A stretch of 64,000 bases of DNA from Crocinitomicaceae bacterium. GTDB lineage: Bacteria > Bacteroidota > Bacteroidia > Flavobacteriales_D > Crocinitomicaceae. The position numbers and the translations under genes are program-made. The notes below the pieces were generated by a model. The model worked only from the letters and a program-made list of their open reading frames with translations. It had not been told where the DNA came from and ran no database searches. The DNA lies in NCBI GenBank assembly GCA_016719925.1, contig JADJYC010000004.1, positions 248,001-312,000 of the forward strand, read 5' to 3'. This document shows positions 38,566 to 48,422 of the stretch, piece after piece. Each line of letters starts with the position of its first letter. Positions within the stretch are counted from its first letter, which is position 1.

Positions 38566-40317
38566 CTAGACGCGAATTCCGATTACGCAGACATCGTCAA
38601 TTTGTTCCAAGGCGCCTTTCCAGGTATCAAATTTTTCTTCCAGATAATAGAGTTGTTTATTCAATTCAAAACCTGAATTGCTGATGAGCATTTCCTGAAA
38701 TTGTTTGTACTTGAATTTTTTACCGTAGGGGCCGCCAAACTGATCAGCAAAACCATCTGAAAACAAGTACAACATGGTATCAGGTTCAGCAATTATTTTA
38801 TGGTTGGTAAAAGGTTTCTGATATTGATAATTTCCGATTGGCTGTTTATCTGACGTGACGTCCTGCAGTGTACCGTTCTTAATGATATAAAGCGAGTTAT
38901 TTGCACCTGCGTATTCAATTATCATTTCACCACTGCCCGATTTTTGTAGTGAAATCAGTGCAATATCCATTCCATCATTTACCTGATAATTCCCGGATGA
39001 AAAAGATTCTATCACCAGTGTACGGCATTTGTCCAGAATATCAGCCGGTTTTGACAGACCAAATTCACGGACACATCTGTTTAGTGCTGTGCTGCAAACT
39101 ACACTGACCATTGCTCCCGGTACACCATGTCCGGTGCAATCTGCAACGGCAACAAATAAATGCGAAGGTGTTTTAACTGTCCAGTAAAAATCGCCTGCAA
39201 CAATATCTTTTGGTTTGTATAAAATAAATGATTGTTTCAGATACTCACTGAAGAGTTTTCTATCCGGCAAAATTGCTTCCTGAATTTTCTGAGCGTAAAT
39301 TATACTGTCAGTAATTTCTTTATTCTTTGCATCAGTTTCCTGTTTTGCACGACGCAGGGCAATTTTAAATGCTTCGTTTCTTTTCACATATACGTTGACA
39401 GCATAACCTGCAAAAATCAGAAGCGCGCAGGCAACTAGACAAAATAAACCGATCAGCAGGTTGGTCTGTTTACTTTTTGCGTCAGCAAGCAGCAGTTTTT
39501 CTTCCATGCTGAGCGTTTCCAGATTTTCCATGGATACAAAAACCGCAACTATTTCATCCGATATTTTTTTGTCCTCCTGAATTAAAAACAACTCTTTATC
39601 ACGCATTGATTTATCCAGTAACTCCTCTTCTTTTTTGATCTGAAGAATTTCCTGATTGATTTGTTCAAGTGTTATTTTTTCATTTTGGTGAACCTCTTCT
39701 GACTTGTTTTCTGAGTCTTTCTGTGTAGTTGCGTCTTCTTCATTCTTCTTTTTCTTATCAAAGAGTTTTTTGAAAAATTTATCTTCTGCTTCTGCGGTTT
39801 CTTCACTGCTTTTTTCACCACCGTTATTGAAAACGCCCTCATTACTTTCTACTGCTTCTGTTTCAATCTGATCAGACACCTTATCAAGAGCAGAGGTTAC
39901 TCTTGACTGGCCGCGCAGCAATAACATATCTTCAAGCAGTAAAAATTTCTTTTGAATCAGACTATCCAGTGAAACAACCTGAACCAGAAAATCCTTTTCA
40001 CTTGCAGAGAGATCTTTCAGTTGGATAACTTTTTCGGATGTCTGGGTAAAGTTCAGATTAAATTCTTCCAGATAATTCACATCATTGGTAAGGCTGTATG
40101 ACTTTACATTATTTTCAGCATCAGTGAGATCATACATGATTTCTTTCATGAGCAGCACCTTTTCATCCGGCCGGGCTTCATTCGTAATGTCATTTACAAT
40201 TCCGGTAAGACTTCTGTAAACAAAAAATGCGCTGAGCAAAACGACAGACAATACCACCAGAAGGATTATCCAAACTTTATTTTCAAATTTAGAGAACGTT
40301 GATTGTTTTGCTTCCAT
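38566..40317 (-). CDS. Membrane-bound SpoIIE-type serine phosphatase with periplasmic sensor
   Basis: 583 residues. Membrane helix 1 at about 14-34, a helical periplasmic region of CHASE3-like length (35-~280) with a long acidic/Lys-rich coiled segment in the middle, helix 2 at about 288-310 (LIGLFCLVACALLIFAGYAV), then a coiled coil and a PP2C/SpoIIE domain. Catalytic motifs are KPKDIVAGDFYWTV (metal Asp), VADCTGHGVPGAMVS and SDGFADQFGG. Such proteins dephosphorylate anti-sigma antagonists or related partners in response to an external cue. No partner kinase or STAS protein is in the window. It follows the PKD gene on the same strand, behind a strong terminator. Confidence 0.88.
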   Translation of the reverse strand: MEAKQSTFSKFENKVWIILLVVLSVVLLSAFFVYRSLTGIVNDITNEARPDEKVLLMKEIMYDLTDAENNVKSYSLTNDVNYLEEFNLNFTQTSEKVIQLKDLSASEKDFLVQVVSLDSLIQKKFLLLEDMLLLRGQSRVTSALDKVSDQIETEAVESNEGVFNNGGEKSSEETAEAEDKFFKKLFDKKKKNEEDATTQKDSENKSEEVHQNEKITLEQINQEILQIKKEEELLDKSMRDKELFLIQEDKKISDEIVAVFVSMENLETLSMEEKLLLADAKSKQTNLLIGLFCLVACALLIFAGYAVNVYVKRNEAFKIALRRAKQETDAKNKEITDSIIYAQKIQEAILPDRKLFSEYLKQSFILYKPKDIVAGDFYWTVKTPSHLFVAVADCTGHGVPGAMVSVVCSTALNRCVREFGLSKPADILDKCRTLVIESFSSGNYQVNDGMDIALISLQKSGSGEMIIEYAGANNSLYIIKNGTLQDVTSDKQPIGNYQYQKPFTNHKIIAEPDTMLYLFSDGFADQFGGPYGKKFKYKQFQEMLISNSGFELNKQLYYLEEKFDTWKGALEQIDDVCVIGIRV

Positions 40318-40321
40318 GGAT

Positions 40322-40349
40322 AAAAAAAGGGGGAACTAAATTCCCCCTT
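40322..40349 (-). terminator. Rho-independent terminator of the PKD gene
   Basis: On the minus strand, a nine-base stem (AAGGGGGAA pairing with TTCCCCCTT; 40327-40335 and 40341-40349) closes a five-base loop and is followed by T7 (the plus-strand A7 at 40322-40328). It sits 23 bases after the stop of the PKD gene and just before the phosphatase ATG at 40317. Confidence 0.9.
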
Positions 40350-40372
40350 CAAATTTATTTATTCTGTATGAA

Positions 40373-43300
40373 TTATTGTTTAACAAGTTTACTTTGAATC
40401 ATACCGTTTTCTGTTAAAAGCTGAACGGTATAAACTCCACGTGATAACTCAGAACAATCGATCGTCATCAGATTAGTTGAATTAGATGCTTCAAAAACAA
40501 GTTTGCCCGACATGTCAAATAATTTAACCTGTGAAATAACTGTTGAGTACATTAACTGAACATTACCTGAAGTTGGATTCGGATAGATGCTCAAATCTGT
40601 TGTTAATTCATCCAGACCAGAATCATCAAATTCAGGAGCATTCACAGTTGATTTATTTGAACGTGATGAATTGTGATCCTGTACCTTGAATGCTGTACAA
40701 GTTGTTGGCGGAATCACTTCAATAATATAAACCAGGTTACTGTCACTTGGCGGCGTTAAATCTGTGTAAGAAATATTCATGGATCCAACTGAATCAATTG
40801 TTTCCCACCCGGTTGAAGGGTGATATCTGTGAATATAATACGTATCGTAATTGAAACCATTGTAATGATCCCAGATCAGATTCACCACATTTCCAACTCC
40901 AAGGTTTGAAGTCAGGTGAATTGTTTTGTGAGGATCACTCAGTTCAGCTTCATTTCCGCAATCATCTACCGCAGCTACTTTATATCTCCATGATTTAATT
41001 GCAGGATTTGAAGGATAATCATAATACTGACTGATGCTGTCTGCACTTTGATTGGCAACCAGATAATACAATCCGCTTTGTGAACTTTCTTTGTAAATAT
41101 TATATGAAACGACATCCGGTGCGTTAACCGGAACCCAAACTACAATATTTGAATTGGTAGTTGTATCAACAGTAACCATACAGATATTTGTTTCTTCCGG
41201 TGCTGACATTTCCACATTGAAAATCATGAATGAGCTGCATCCGTCATTACCTTCTACTTCTACTGAATACTCTCCAGGAATCACTCCGGTAAGATCCTGA
41301 CTGGTTGAACCATTTGACCATGAATAGGTGAAAGGCGCATCACCACCAATTGTACTGATATAAATTGCACTTAAATCACCTGAACAAGTTGGATCAGAAA
41401 TTGAATCAGTCACAATGATTGCACCGTTTACTTCATTCACAACAAAATCATGTTGCAGCAAACAGGTATTACCATCAATGACCATCAGATTGTAAACTCC
41501 CGGGGCAAGTCCGCCGGTGCTGCTTGCAGACCCACTTGTATTCGGCCAGATATAATTATAAGGAGGAGTACCGTTATTTACTGATGCGTATGCAACACCG
41601 TCATTAGCACCGCATACAGCTGATTCTGTATAAACAGAAACAACAGACTCAATTGGTTGCTCAACAGTATAACTTTCCACAGCAAAACATCCGTTTGCAT
41701 CGGTTACATAAATTTCATACGGTCCGGCTTCAAGTCCAAAAATGTCTTCTGAATTGTCACCGTTAGACCAAAGAATTTCATAAGGCGGTGCTCCTCCTAA
41801 AACAGAAACAGAAATTACACCGTTGTCTTGTCCGTAACATTCATTGTGAACAATATTTTCAAGAAGAATTACTGGTCCCTGAGAGTCACTTACAGTAGCA
41901 GTTGCCTCTGTAGAACAACCATTATTATCAACTATGCTTACTACATAAATTCCAGAACCAAGGCTGTCTGCAAGTACTCCTTCATCACCATTTGTCCAGG
42001 TATATTCATACGGCGGTGTTCCGCCACTTGCAGATACAATTGCAACACCATTATTTACACCACAATCAGCTTCAGCAACTGTATTTGTTACAACAGCAAG
42101 ATCTGAATTCGGGATAAAAATATTTTCAACACTTAAGTCAGAACCACCACAGGCATTATATCCCTGAACAGAAACTGTATATGCACCATCATCTTCATAG
42201 GTATGATAAACAGGATCCAATGAAGTATATGTAATCAGATTACCGCTTCCGTCACCAAAATCCCAAACATAAGTTCCTGCACCAACTCCAAAAAATTCAA
42301 CCGGCTCACCTTCACACATTGGAGCCAATTGATTGGTCCAGAAGAAAACATCCAGCGTTGTTGGCTGACCAATATCTCCAATCTGAACAGTAATAGTAGA
42401 ATCAAAAGTATTTCCACATTCGTTTGTTACAGTGAGCGTTGCTGAATAGGTTCCGGCATTTGAATAAGCATGGAATCCAACTGCAATTGGCTGCTCTTCA
42501 ACGTAAATTAACTCATCACTTAATCCTGAATTTCCATCTCCAAAATCCCATGAATAAGTTCCTAAACCAGCAGGAATAACTGCGAAATATAAATTATCAC
42601 CAACGCATCCCGGATTCTGAGCTTCAAACTCAAGTACATTTCCAGGTACCTGGACGCCGTTTGCAATTGTAATATTTTGCGTAACGGTTGTATCACTTCC
42701 GCAGCCATTTGTAGCAGTCAATGTAATTGTGTATGTTCCGACATTAGGATATTCATGAGAAGTCAACTGATCAGTGGATGTGTTTCCATCTCCAAAATCC
42801 CATTCAAATTCAATGGCATCATTGGATCCGGAACTCATAAAAACTTCAGATCCCGGACACGATGTACCAGTTGTGTAAACTACCCAGTCAAGATCCTGAA
42901 CCGGCAGATTATCAAAAATCTGTACGTTAAAATTTAGTGTTGTGTCATTTCCGCAACCATTGGTAATTGTCACTGAAGCATTATAACTTCCAGCATTTGC
43001 ATACGGGTGCATCACTTCCTGAGAGTTCAATGTTACACCATCACCAAAATTCCACAGATAATCTGTATAACCACTTTCTGCATAAAATTCAACATTGGTA
43101 TTCGGACAGGCTGAAGATTGTGCACCGGCATAAACAGAGTTTGGAATAAAAACGTTGTTACTGATAGTTACAACATCATATAATACTGCAGTCTGTCCGC
43201 ACAAATTCTGAATAATACAATAAACAGAATATACACCAGGAGTTGTGTAAGTATGTTCATAAGAATTTGCAGCACCGGAACCATCACCAAAATCAATATA

Positions 43301-44452
43301 GAAATCGTAATCCCCATTTACCCAAAAATGAACTTCATCACCCGGACATGCATTTGGATTAACTACACCAAAACCAGGATTCAAAACAGGTGCGCCCGGA
43401 TCTGCTGTTACAGTGTAGTTTGATGAAGAAGTATTACCACAGGAATTTTCTGCAGTTAACTGCACGATATAAGTTCCGGCATTATCATAGGTATGATAAG
43501 CATAATTTTCTGTGCTTGTAATTGCATTAGTACCATCACCAAAATCCCATGTATAAGTTAATCCCGGAGGAGCCGTTGTAACATCCAGCCAGAAATTTTC
43601 TCCAGGACAAATAACGGTAGGTCCGTTGATGCCAACTGAAGGAGGAACAACGGAATTAGTTACTGTAACTGTTCCAAAAAGAGTTGTGTCAATTCCACAA
43701 CCATTAATCAATTCAACTGACATGGAATAAGCGCCAAGATTTTCATAGGTGAACTGAGGGTATTGATCATTGCTGATATCTCCGTCACCGGAACTCCATG
43801 AATAAGATGGAAACGGGCCTCCGTTTACATGCGCACCGGTAGTTTCACCAGGACATAAATTTGAAGTGTAAATATTCAGACCGGGAAAACCACCAAACCA
43901 TGGAAGGCCGGCATCAATTGTAATGACGTCATACGAAGTCATATATTGGTTACAGATTGTGGAATAATAGTAACAGGACACATTGTATGTGCCGGGTACA
44001 GAATAGGTGTATTCAATCCAATCATTCCAACTGTTCAGGTTGTTTCCATCTCCAAAATCAATTGTGAAATTGTATCCCGGACTGGGATTAAAAAATTCAA
44101 TCTGAGTATTTGGACACGCTACTTCATAATTCGACATCACATAGGACATTGGTCCATAAACCTCAACGTTTGAATATTCTGAAGTCACGTAAGTCCATGA
44201 AGCATCATAAACTTCCATAGTGACGGTATAGTAACCCGGAACAGTGTATTGATGATAACCATGAAACATATCATAATCAGAACCACCGTCACCATAATAC
44301 CAGACATAGTGAGATCCAAATGAACTGGTATTTGTAAACCAGACATCAAGACTAGGGCAACCAGAGGTTGGGTTAGTATCAAAAGAAACCTGGCTGTTTA
44401 TGTTTCCGGTATACAACAAGAGCCCGGCCAGAATTGGTAAAAGTTTTTTCAT
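40373..44452 (-). CDS. Giant secreted PKD/SprB-repeat adhesin with type IX sorting tail
   Basis: 1359 residues, intact. Signal peptide 1-20. I count nine PKD domains by their WDFGDG-type motif (first is YVWYYGDGG, last is YVWDFGDGSGNLI), several followed by the GTYTVTLTxxNxCG pattern. Then four SprB-like repeats (ASGGTPPYEYTWTNGD, VLGGAPPYEILWSNGDNSED, and so on), then a fibronectin III-like segment. The C-terminal sorting domain is LSIYPNPTSGNVQLMYSTV, then KLFDMSGKLVF and LSRGVYTVQL. This architecture predicts export by the type IX system and surface exposure, as for the gliding adhesin SprB. Binding target unknown. Divergent from the VOC gene; own terminator. Confidence 0.93.
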   Translation of the reverse strand: MKKLLPILAGLLLYTGNINSQVSFDTNPTSGCPSLDVWFTNTSSFGSHYVWYYGDGGSDYDMFHGYHQYTVPGYYTVTMEVYDASWTYVTSEYSNVEVYGPMSYVMSNYEVACPNTQIEFFNPSPGYNFTIDFGDGNNLNSWNDWIEYTYSVPGTYNVSCYYYSTICNQYMTSYDVITIDAGLPWFGGFPGLNIYTSNLCPGETTGAHVNGGPFPSYSWSSGDGDISNDQYPQFTYENLGAYSMSVELINGCGIDTTLFGTVTVTNSVVPPSVGINGPTVICPGENFWLDVTTAPPGLTYTWDFGDGTNAITSTENYAYHTYDNAGTYIVQLTAENSCGNTSSSNYTVTADPGAPVLNPGFGVVNPNACPGDEVHFWVNGDYDFYIDFGDGSGAANSYEHTYTTPGVYSVYCIIQNLCGQTAVLYDVVTISNNVFIPNSVYAGAQSSACPNTNVEFYAESGYTDYLWNFGDGVTLNSQEVMHPYANAGSYNASVTITNGCGNDTTLNFNVQIFDNLPVQDLDWVVYTTGTSCPGSEVFMSSGSNDAIEFEWDFGDGNTSTDQLTSHEYPNVGTYTITLTATNGCGSDTTVTQNITIANGVQVPGNVLEFEAQNPGCVGDNLYFAVIPAGLGTYSWDFGDGNSGLSDELIYVEEQPIAVGFHAYSNAGTYSATLTVTNECGNTFDSTITVQIGDIGQPTTLDVFFWTNQLAPMCEGEPVEFFGVGAGTYVWDFGDGSGNLITYTSLDPVYHTYEDDGAYTVSVQGYNACGGSDLSVENIFIPNSDLAVVTNTVAEADCGVNNGVAIVSASGGTPPYEYTWTNGDEGVLADSLGSGIYVVSIVDNNGCSTEATATVSDSQGPVILLENIVHNECYGQDNGVISVSVLGGAPPYEILWSNGDNSEDIFGLEAGPYEIYVTDANGCFAVESYTVEQPIESVVSVYTESAVCGANDGVAYASVNNGTPPYNYIWPNTSGSASSTGGLAPGVYNLMVIDGNTCLLQHDFVVNEVNGAIIVTDSISDPTCSGDLSAIYISTIGGDAPFTYSWSNGSTSQDLTGVIPGEYSVEVEGNDGCSSFMIFNVEMSAPEETNICMVTVDTTTNSNIVVWVPVNAPDVVSYNIYKESSQSGLYYLVANQSADSISQYYDYPSNPAIKSWRYKVAAVDDCGNEAELSDPHKTIHLTSNLGVGNVVNLIWDHYNGFNYDTYYIHRYHPSTGWETIDSVGSMNISYTDLTPPSDSNLVYIIEVIPPTTCTAFKVQDHNSSRSNKSTVNAPEFDDSGLDELTTDLSIYPNPTSGNVQLMYSTVISQVKLFDMSGKLVFEASNSTNLMTIDCSELSRGVYTVQLLTENGMIQSKLVKQ

Positions 44453-44612
44453 ATCATTATGAGTTAAGTAAGGCGAATTTACTAAAATTACTGTGCTTGC
44501 TTATTAATTTATTGGTTTTTGATTGAGACTCCAGTAGTTAGCGGGTTCAAAAAAGTATTTAAGTTAAATTTCAGTGCGAAACTATTTATCTTTAAACAAA
44601 ACTGTTTGAATT

Positions 44613-45029
44613 ATGAAAAAAGTAACAGGTATCGGCGGCATTTTTTTTAAATGCGAAAATCCGGAGAAAACAAGAAAATGGTATGCTGATAATTTAGGTC
44701 TTGTGACAAATGAATATGGATCACTTTTCGAATCCAGAGATACAGAAAAACCTGAACAGAAAAATTATCTTCAATGGAGTCCGTTTAAATCTGACACCAA
44801 ATATTTTAGTCCTTCTGAAAAAGAATTCATGATCAATTACCGGGTTGAAAATCTGAAAGCACTTGTGGAAGAATTAAAAAAATCTGGGGTAACAATTTGT
44901 GACGAGATAGAAGAATTCGATTACGGAAAATTTGTGCACATCATGGATCCGGATGGAATTAAAATAGAACTTTGGGAACCGGTTGACGCCGTATTTACTT
45001 CAGATAACAAAAACGATACAACCAAATAA
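44613..45029 (+). CDS. VOC-family (glyoxalase/bleomycin-resistance-like) protein
   Basis: 138 residues. Paired beta-alpha-beta-beta-beta modules of the vicinal oxygen chelate fold: ITGIGGIFFKCENPEKTRKW-like N-terminus with WYADNLGL, and the C-terminal DYGKFVHIMDPDGIKIELWE with the metal-ligand Glu. Cytosolic. Members include glyoxalase I, dioxygenases and resistance proteins; the exact reaction cannot be told. A near-consensus TATCTTTA lies 18 bases before the ATG. The acyltransferase starts 24 bases after its stop. Confidence 0.85.
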   Translation: MKKVTGIGGIFFKCENPEKTRKWYADNLGLVTNEYGSLFESRDTEKPEQKNYLQWSPFKSDTKYFSPSEKEFMINYRVENLKALVEELKKSGVTICDEIEEFDYGKFVHIMDPDGIKIELWEPVDAVFTSDNKNDTTK

Positions 45030-45053
45030 ATCCAAAAATCAAGGTTTGATCCA

Positions 45054-46181
45054 ATGCGTAATTTTTTAAAAGTGCATATTCCTGAAAACCGTATTTACGG
45101 GTTGGATTTATTACGCGCACTGGCGATATTATTTGTCGTATTCGGTCACGGAAAAAGCTTGTTACCTGAAGTTACCTATCCGACCATAACGTATCTGACT
45201 TTTGACGGCGTGGCAATATTTTTTGTGCTGAGCGGATTTTTAATCGGAGGTATACTTCTTCGAATTCTGAATAATTCGGAAAATAAATCTTCTCTTTTCA
45301 ATTTCTGGAGCCGGAGATGGCTGCGAACACTTCCAAATTATTTTTTGTTGTTCTTTCTGATTCTCGCGATTCACATACTCTTTGAAGAAAATTTTGACCC
45401 CTGGAGCAAATCTCCTTATCTTTGGTTTGGTCAGAATTTGTATGATCATAAATATTTTTTCTTTTCTGAGACCTGGAGCCTGAGTGTTGAGGAGTGGTTC
45501 TATTTGCTTATTCCTCTGGTTTTGTTTTTTCTTGTAAGAGGATTAAAAATATCACTCAGGTATTCACTTTTTATTCTCTCATTTATCATTATTGCCGGCG
45601 TCACCATTTTCAGAGTTTACCGGTTTCATGATATACCAGTAGAAAACATGGATCAATGGGATATTCATTTCAGACGACAAGTGATAACTCGCCTTGACAG
45701 TTTAATGTTTGGAGTAGCTGCGGCAGGAATTCAAATGTATTTTGCTGAGTTCTGGAAGAAATACAAAAATCCGTTCTTTATAATTGGAGTTATAATTCTG
45801 ATCGTGCATCAAACCATTGAATTTAAAAGTCATTTCTCATTTGGAATCTATCATTGTGTTTTTTCATTTACACTGAATTCTATCGGAGTTGTATTCATAT
45901 TACCTTTCTTGAGTAATCTTAAATCCGGGTCAGGATTTTTCTTCCGGTTCTTCACCGTTGTAAGTCTTATTTCCTACTCAATGTATCTGGTGCATTATAC
46001 ACTGATTAAAATACGGATTGTAGAAAATATTCCGTGGGATGAAACCATTGGAAATTCAGTTGCAATCGCTTTTTTGCGTCCGGCCGCCTACTGATTTCTT
46101 ACCGTTACAATTTCAATTCTGATATACAAATATTTTGAATTGCCGATTCTGAACTGGAGAGACAGAAAAAAATCAGTTTAG
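45054..46181 (+). CDS. Acyltransferase 3 family membrane protein with an in-frame TGA
   Basis: 375 codons if a TGA at 46092-46094 is read through. Family members (OafA-like) O-acylate surface sugars at the inner membrane. RIYGLDLLRALAILFVVFGH carries the conserved Arg and catalytic His; FFVLSGFLIGG and WSLSVEEWFYLLIPL are further signatures; about ten membrane helices. The last one (FLTVTISILIYKYFELPILN) and the usual RDRKKSV tail lie after the TGA in the same frame. A Trp (TGG) is expected there (YW-FLT), so this is a one-base nonsense change or a base error. The stop is two bases from the convergent DUF420 gene. Confidence 0.85.
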
Positions 46182-46182
46182 T

Positions 46183-46746
46183 TTATTTGTAAAATGGTGA
46201 TATCATCAAATAAACCGTTACACCGGAAATTGCAACATAAATCCAGAGCGGATAAGTTCTTTTTCCCCATTTACGGTGTGATTCAAAATTACCGGCTATG
46301 CCTTTCACATAAGTAATAAGCACCAGCGGAATAATTGCAATACTTAAAATTATGTGAGACACCAGCAGCATAAAATAAATTAAACGGGTTGAACTGAATT
46401 GCTGTAATTCCGTTTCTTCAAGTAAACCGTTATGATTCAAATCTCCGTACAGTGTATGTTTCGTTGTGATATGATAGGATATATATCCGATCAGAAATAA
46501 AAGTGAACACAAAACAGCCAGTTTGATTAAACGCTCATGTAATTTTCTGTTCCCTCTCTTTATTGCCACAACTGCCAGAATAAGAATGATCGCCGTCATT
46601 CCATTCAGACTTGCATAAACCGGTGGTAAAAAAGTGAGATCGTACCCATCAATTTTGACTGTAAATAGCGCTGCCACAATCAACGGGATAACTATTGAAG
46701 CAATAATGACCAGCGGACGATATTTTTTTTCCAGATCAGTTTGCAT
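46183..46746 (-). CDS. DUF420 family membrane protein
   Basis: 187 residues, five membrane helices. LPPVYASLNGMTAIILI and LIKLAVLCSLLFLIGYISYH are typical of DUF420 (YozB/CtaM-like), whose CtaM member is needed for heme A-containing oxidase activity in Firmicutes. Location downstream of Sco and cytochrome oxidase genes fits a role in oxidase assembly; that is inferred. An additional periplasmic loop with an EF-hand-like DLNHNGLLEETELQ segment near residue 100 is notable. It overlaps the Sco stop by 11 bases. Confidence 0.85.
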   Translation of the reverse strand: MQTDLEKKYRPLVIIASIVIPLIVAALFTVKIDGYDLTFLPPVYASLNGMTAIILILAVVAIKRGNRKLHERLIKLAVLCSLLFLIGYISYHITTKHTLYGDLNHNGLLEETELQQFSSTRLIYFMLLVSHIILSIAIIPLVLITYVKGIAGNFESHRKWGKRTYPLWIYVAISGVTVYLMISPFYK

Positions 46747-47395
46747 ATTCTTCTTTCAATAATTTGCGGATATCCTTTTCAAGCTGATCTACCTGTTCCG
46801 TTTCTGTTCCATCATACATGCCGCGAATATGGCGTTCACGATCTATCAGTACAAAATATTCTGAATGCAGAAAACCTCCTTCAGCCTTTTCATCTTCCAT
46901 AGCATTTAAAATATAGCCGTTCATTCCAAGATCATATACATATTCCTTTTCTCCGTAAAGAAAAAACCAGTTACGTGTATCTATGTTTCTTTCTTCAATA
47001 TACGTGCGCAATTTTGGAATGGTGTCTCTTACAGGATCAACTGTGTGCGACAAAAAAACCAACTCTTCAATATCCGTAGTATTACCCTGCAGACGTTGCA
47101 TCTGCCCAATCATTGCCGGACAAATTGCCGGACAACTTGTAAAGAAAAAATTTACCACATGAATTTTATTTTTTACCCGCTCATTGGTAAACTCAGTGCT
47201 GTCATGTGCAAGCAGAACATAATCTGGAATTGTATGATATACAGTATCCGTTCCGTCAATCTCATGCTGGCCCATATAAGGCAGCGGAATAATTGGTTCA
47301 GGTTGTTTTTCTGTTGTTTCATTTTCTGATCCGCCACAGGACAGAAAAGAAAAAATTAATCCTGAAAAAATGAGCCGATAAAAATTCCTGTTCAT
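46736..47395 (-). CDS. SCO1/SenC family lipoprotein (copper chaperone for cytochrome oxidase)
   Basis: 219 residues. Lipoprotein signal MNRNFYRLIFSGLIFSFLSC. Thioredoxin-like fold with the copper-binding CxxxC in FFFTSCPAICPAMIGQMQRL and the distal His in LHSEYFVLIDRE. It delivers Cu to the CuA site of subunit II or acts as a thiol reductase in its assembly. Between TerC and DUF420 genes in the oxidase cluster, 18 bases from the TerC stop. All known ligands are present, in contrast to the second Sco-like gene at 48.4 kb. Confidence 0.92.
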   Translation of the reverse strand: MNRNFYRLIFSGLIFSFLSCGGSENETTEKQPEPIIPLPYMGQHEIDGTDTVYHTIPDYVLLAHDSTEFTNERVKNKIHVVNFFFTSCPAICPAMIGQMQRLQGNTTDIEELVFLSHTVDPVRDTIPKLRTYIEERNIDTRNWFFLYGEKEYVYDLGMNGYILNAMEDEKAEGGFLHSEYFVLIDRERHIRGMYDGTETEQVDQLEKDIRKLLKEEYAN

Positions 47396-47413
47396 AATTT
47401 ATGTTGCTTGAAT

Positions 47414-48366
47414 TTACATTTCGATTGGCTTGTCATCCGGTGATTCGGTTTTGATAATTGAAACCATAATTCCGGTAAGCAGAGACAAAGCGATGAAAGG
47501 CAAAGACATCCATTCCATAAAATGGAAAAACTCAACGTCGATCAAAAGTAATTTTAGCGCTACGTACATAAGAATTGCAAATACACTGTACTTGAGATAA
47601 TGGAATTTTTAAGCATGTTTGCCAGGAAGAAATACATGGAGCGCAAACCGAGTATTGCAAAAATATTTGAACTGAAAACAATAAACGGATCTTCAGTAAT
47701 AGAAATAATTGCTGGAATACTGTCTAAAGCAAAAAGAAGGTCAGTCAGTTCAATCATAACAAGTGCCGCAAAAAGCGGAGTTGCCATTCTTATTCCGTCT
47801 TCAACAACCCAAAACCGGTCACCATCAGCTTGTTTACTTATTTTAAAAATACGGCTGATCCAACTTGGTTTTTTCTCTGATTCTTCTTCCTTTTCAGGCT
47901 TAAGCATTTTCAATGCAGTGAAAAGTAAAAATCCGCCAAACACATATGTCATCCATTCAAAACTTTCTATCAGTTTAACACCTAAACCAATTGTCAACCC
48001 TCTTAAAACTATTGCGCCTATAATTCCCCAAAATAAAGCACGGTGCTGATTGTCTGCATGAATTTTGAAAGAAGCAAAAATCATTGCAATCACAAACAGA
48101 TTATCTACACTCAATGAAAGTTCAATCAGATATCCGGTTGTGTAATTATAATAAGCCTGAACGGCGCTCTCCGTTTTTGGATGGCTCATGTGTCCGGCAT
48201 CATAAAGCCAGTAAACGACCCCTGAGAAAATAAACGCAACACTTACCCAGAAAATGGTTTCAACAGCCGCACGTTTATTTGTGATGTGCTCACCTTTTTT
48301 GTTTAATACCAAAAGATCAAAAGCAAGCAAAACAAAAATCAAAATAATCAGGGATGTCCAGATCAT
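47414..48366 (-). CDS. TerC/Alx family membrane protein, frame broken once
   Basis: About 317 residues after adding one base in T5 47606-47610, which restores KKFHYLKYSVFAILMYVALK and runs to a TAA at 47414-47416; as written the frame stops early at 47560. Eight or nine membrane helices with conserved LSLSVDNLFVIAMIFASF (two intramembrane acids) and LTDLLFALDSIPAIISIT. TerC/Alx proteins export Mn2+ or act with metal-dependent exoenzyme loading. No tellurite genes are nearby. Its place between two Sco genes suggests a tie to metal supply for oxidase, but could be coincidental. Confidence 0.9.
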
Positions 48367-48422
48367 GGGAGGAAAATTTTACACGAAATTACTGCTAAAT
48401 GTCTGACTGAGTTTATAGAAAC

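Noticed and set aside
42677..42937. Frames opposite the PKD gene
   Set aside because: Antisense shadows of repetitive PKD codons.
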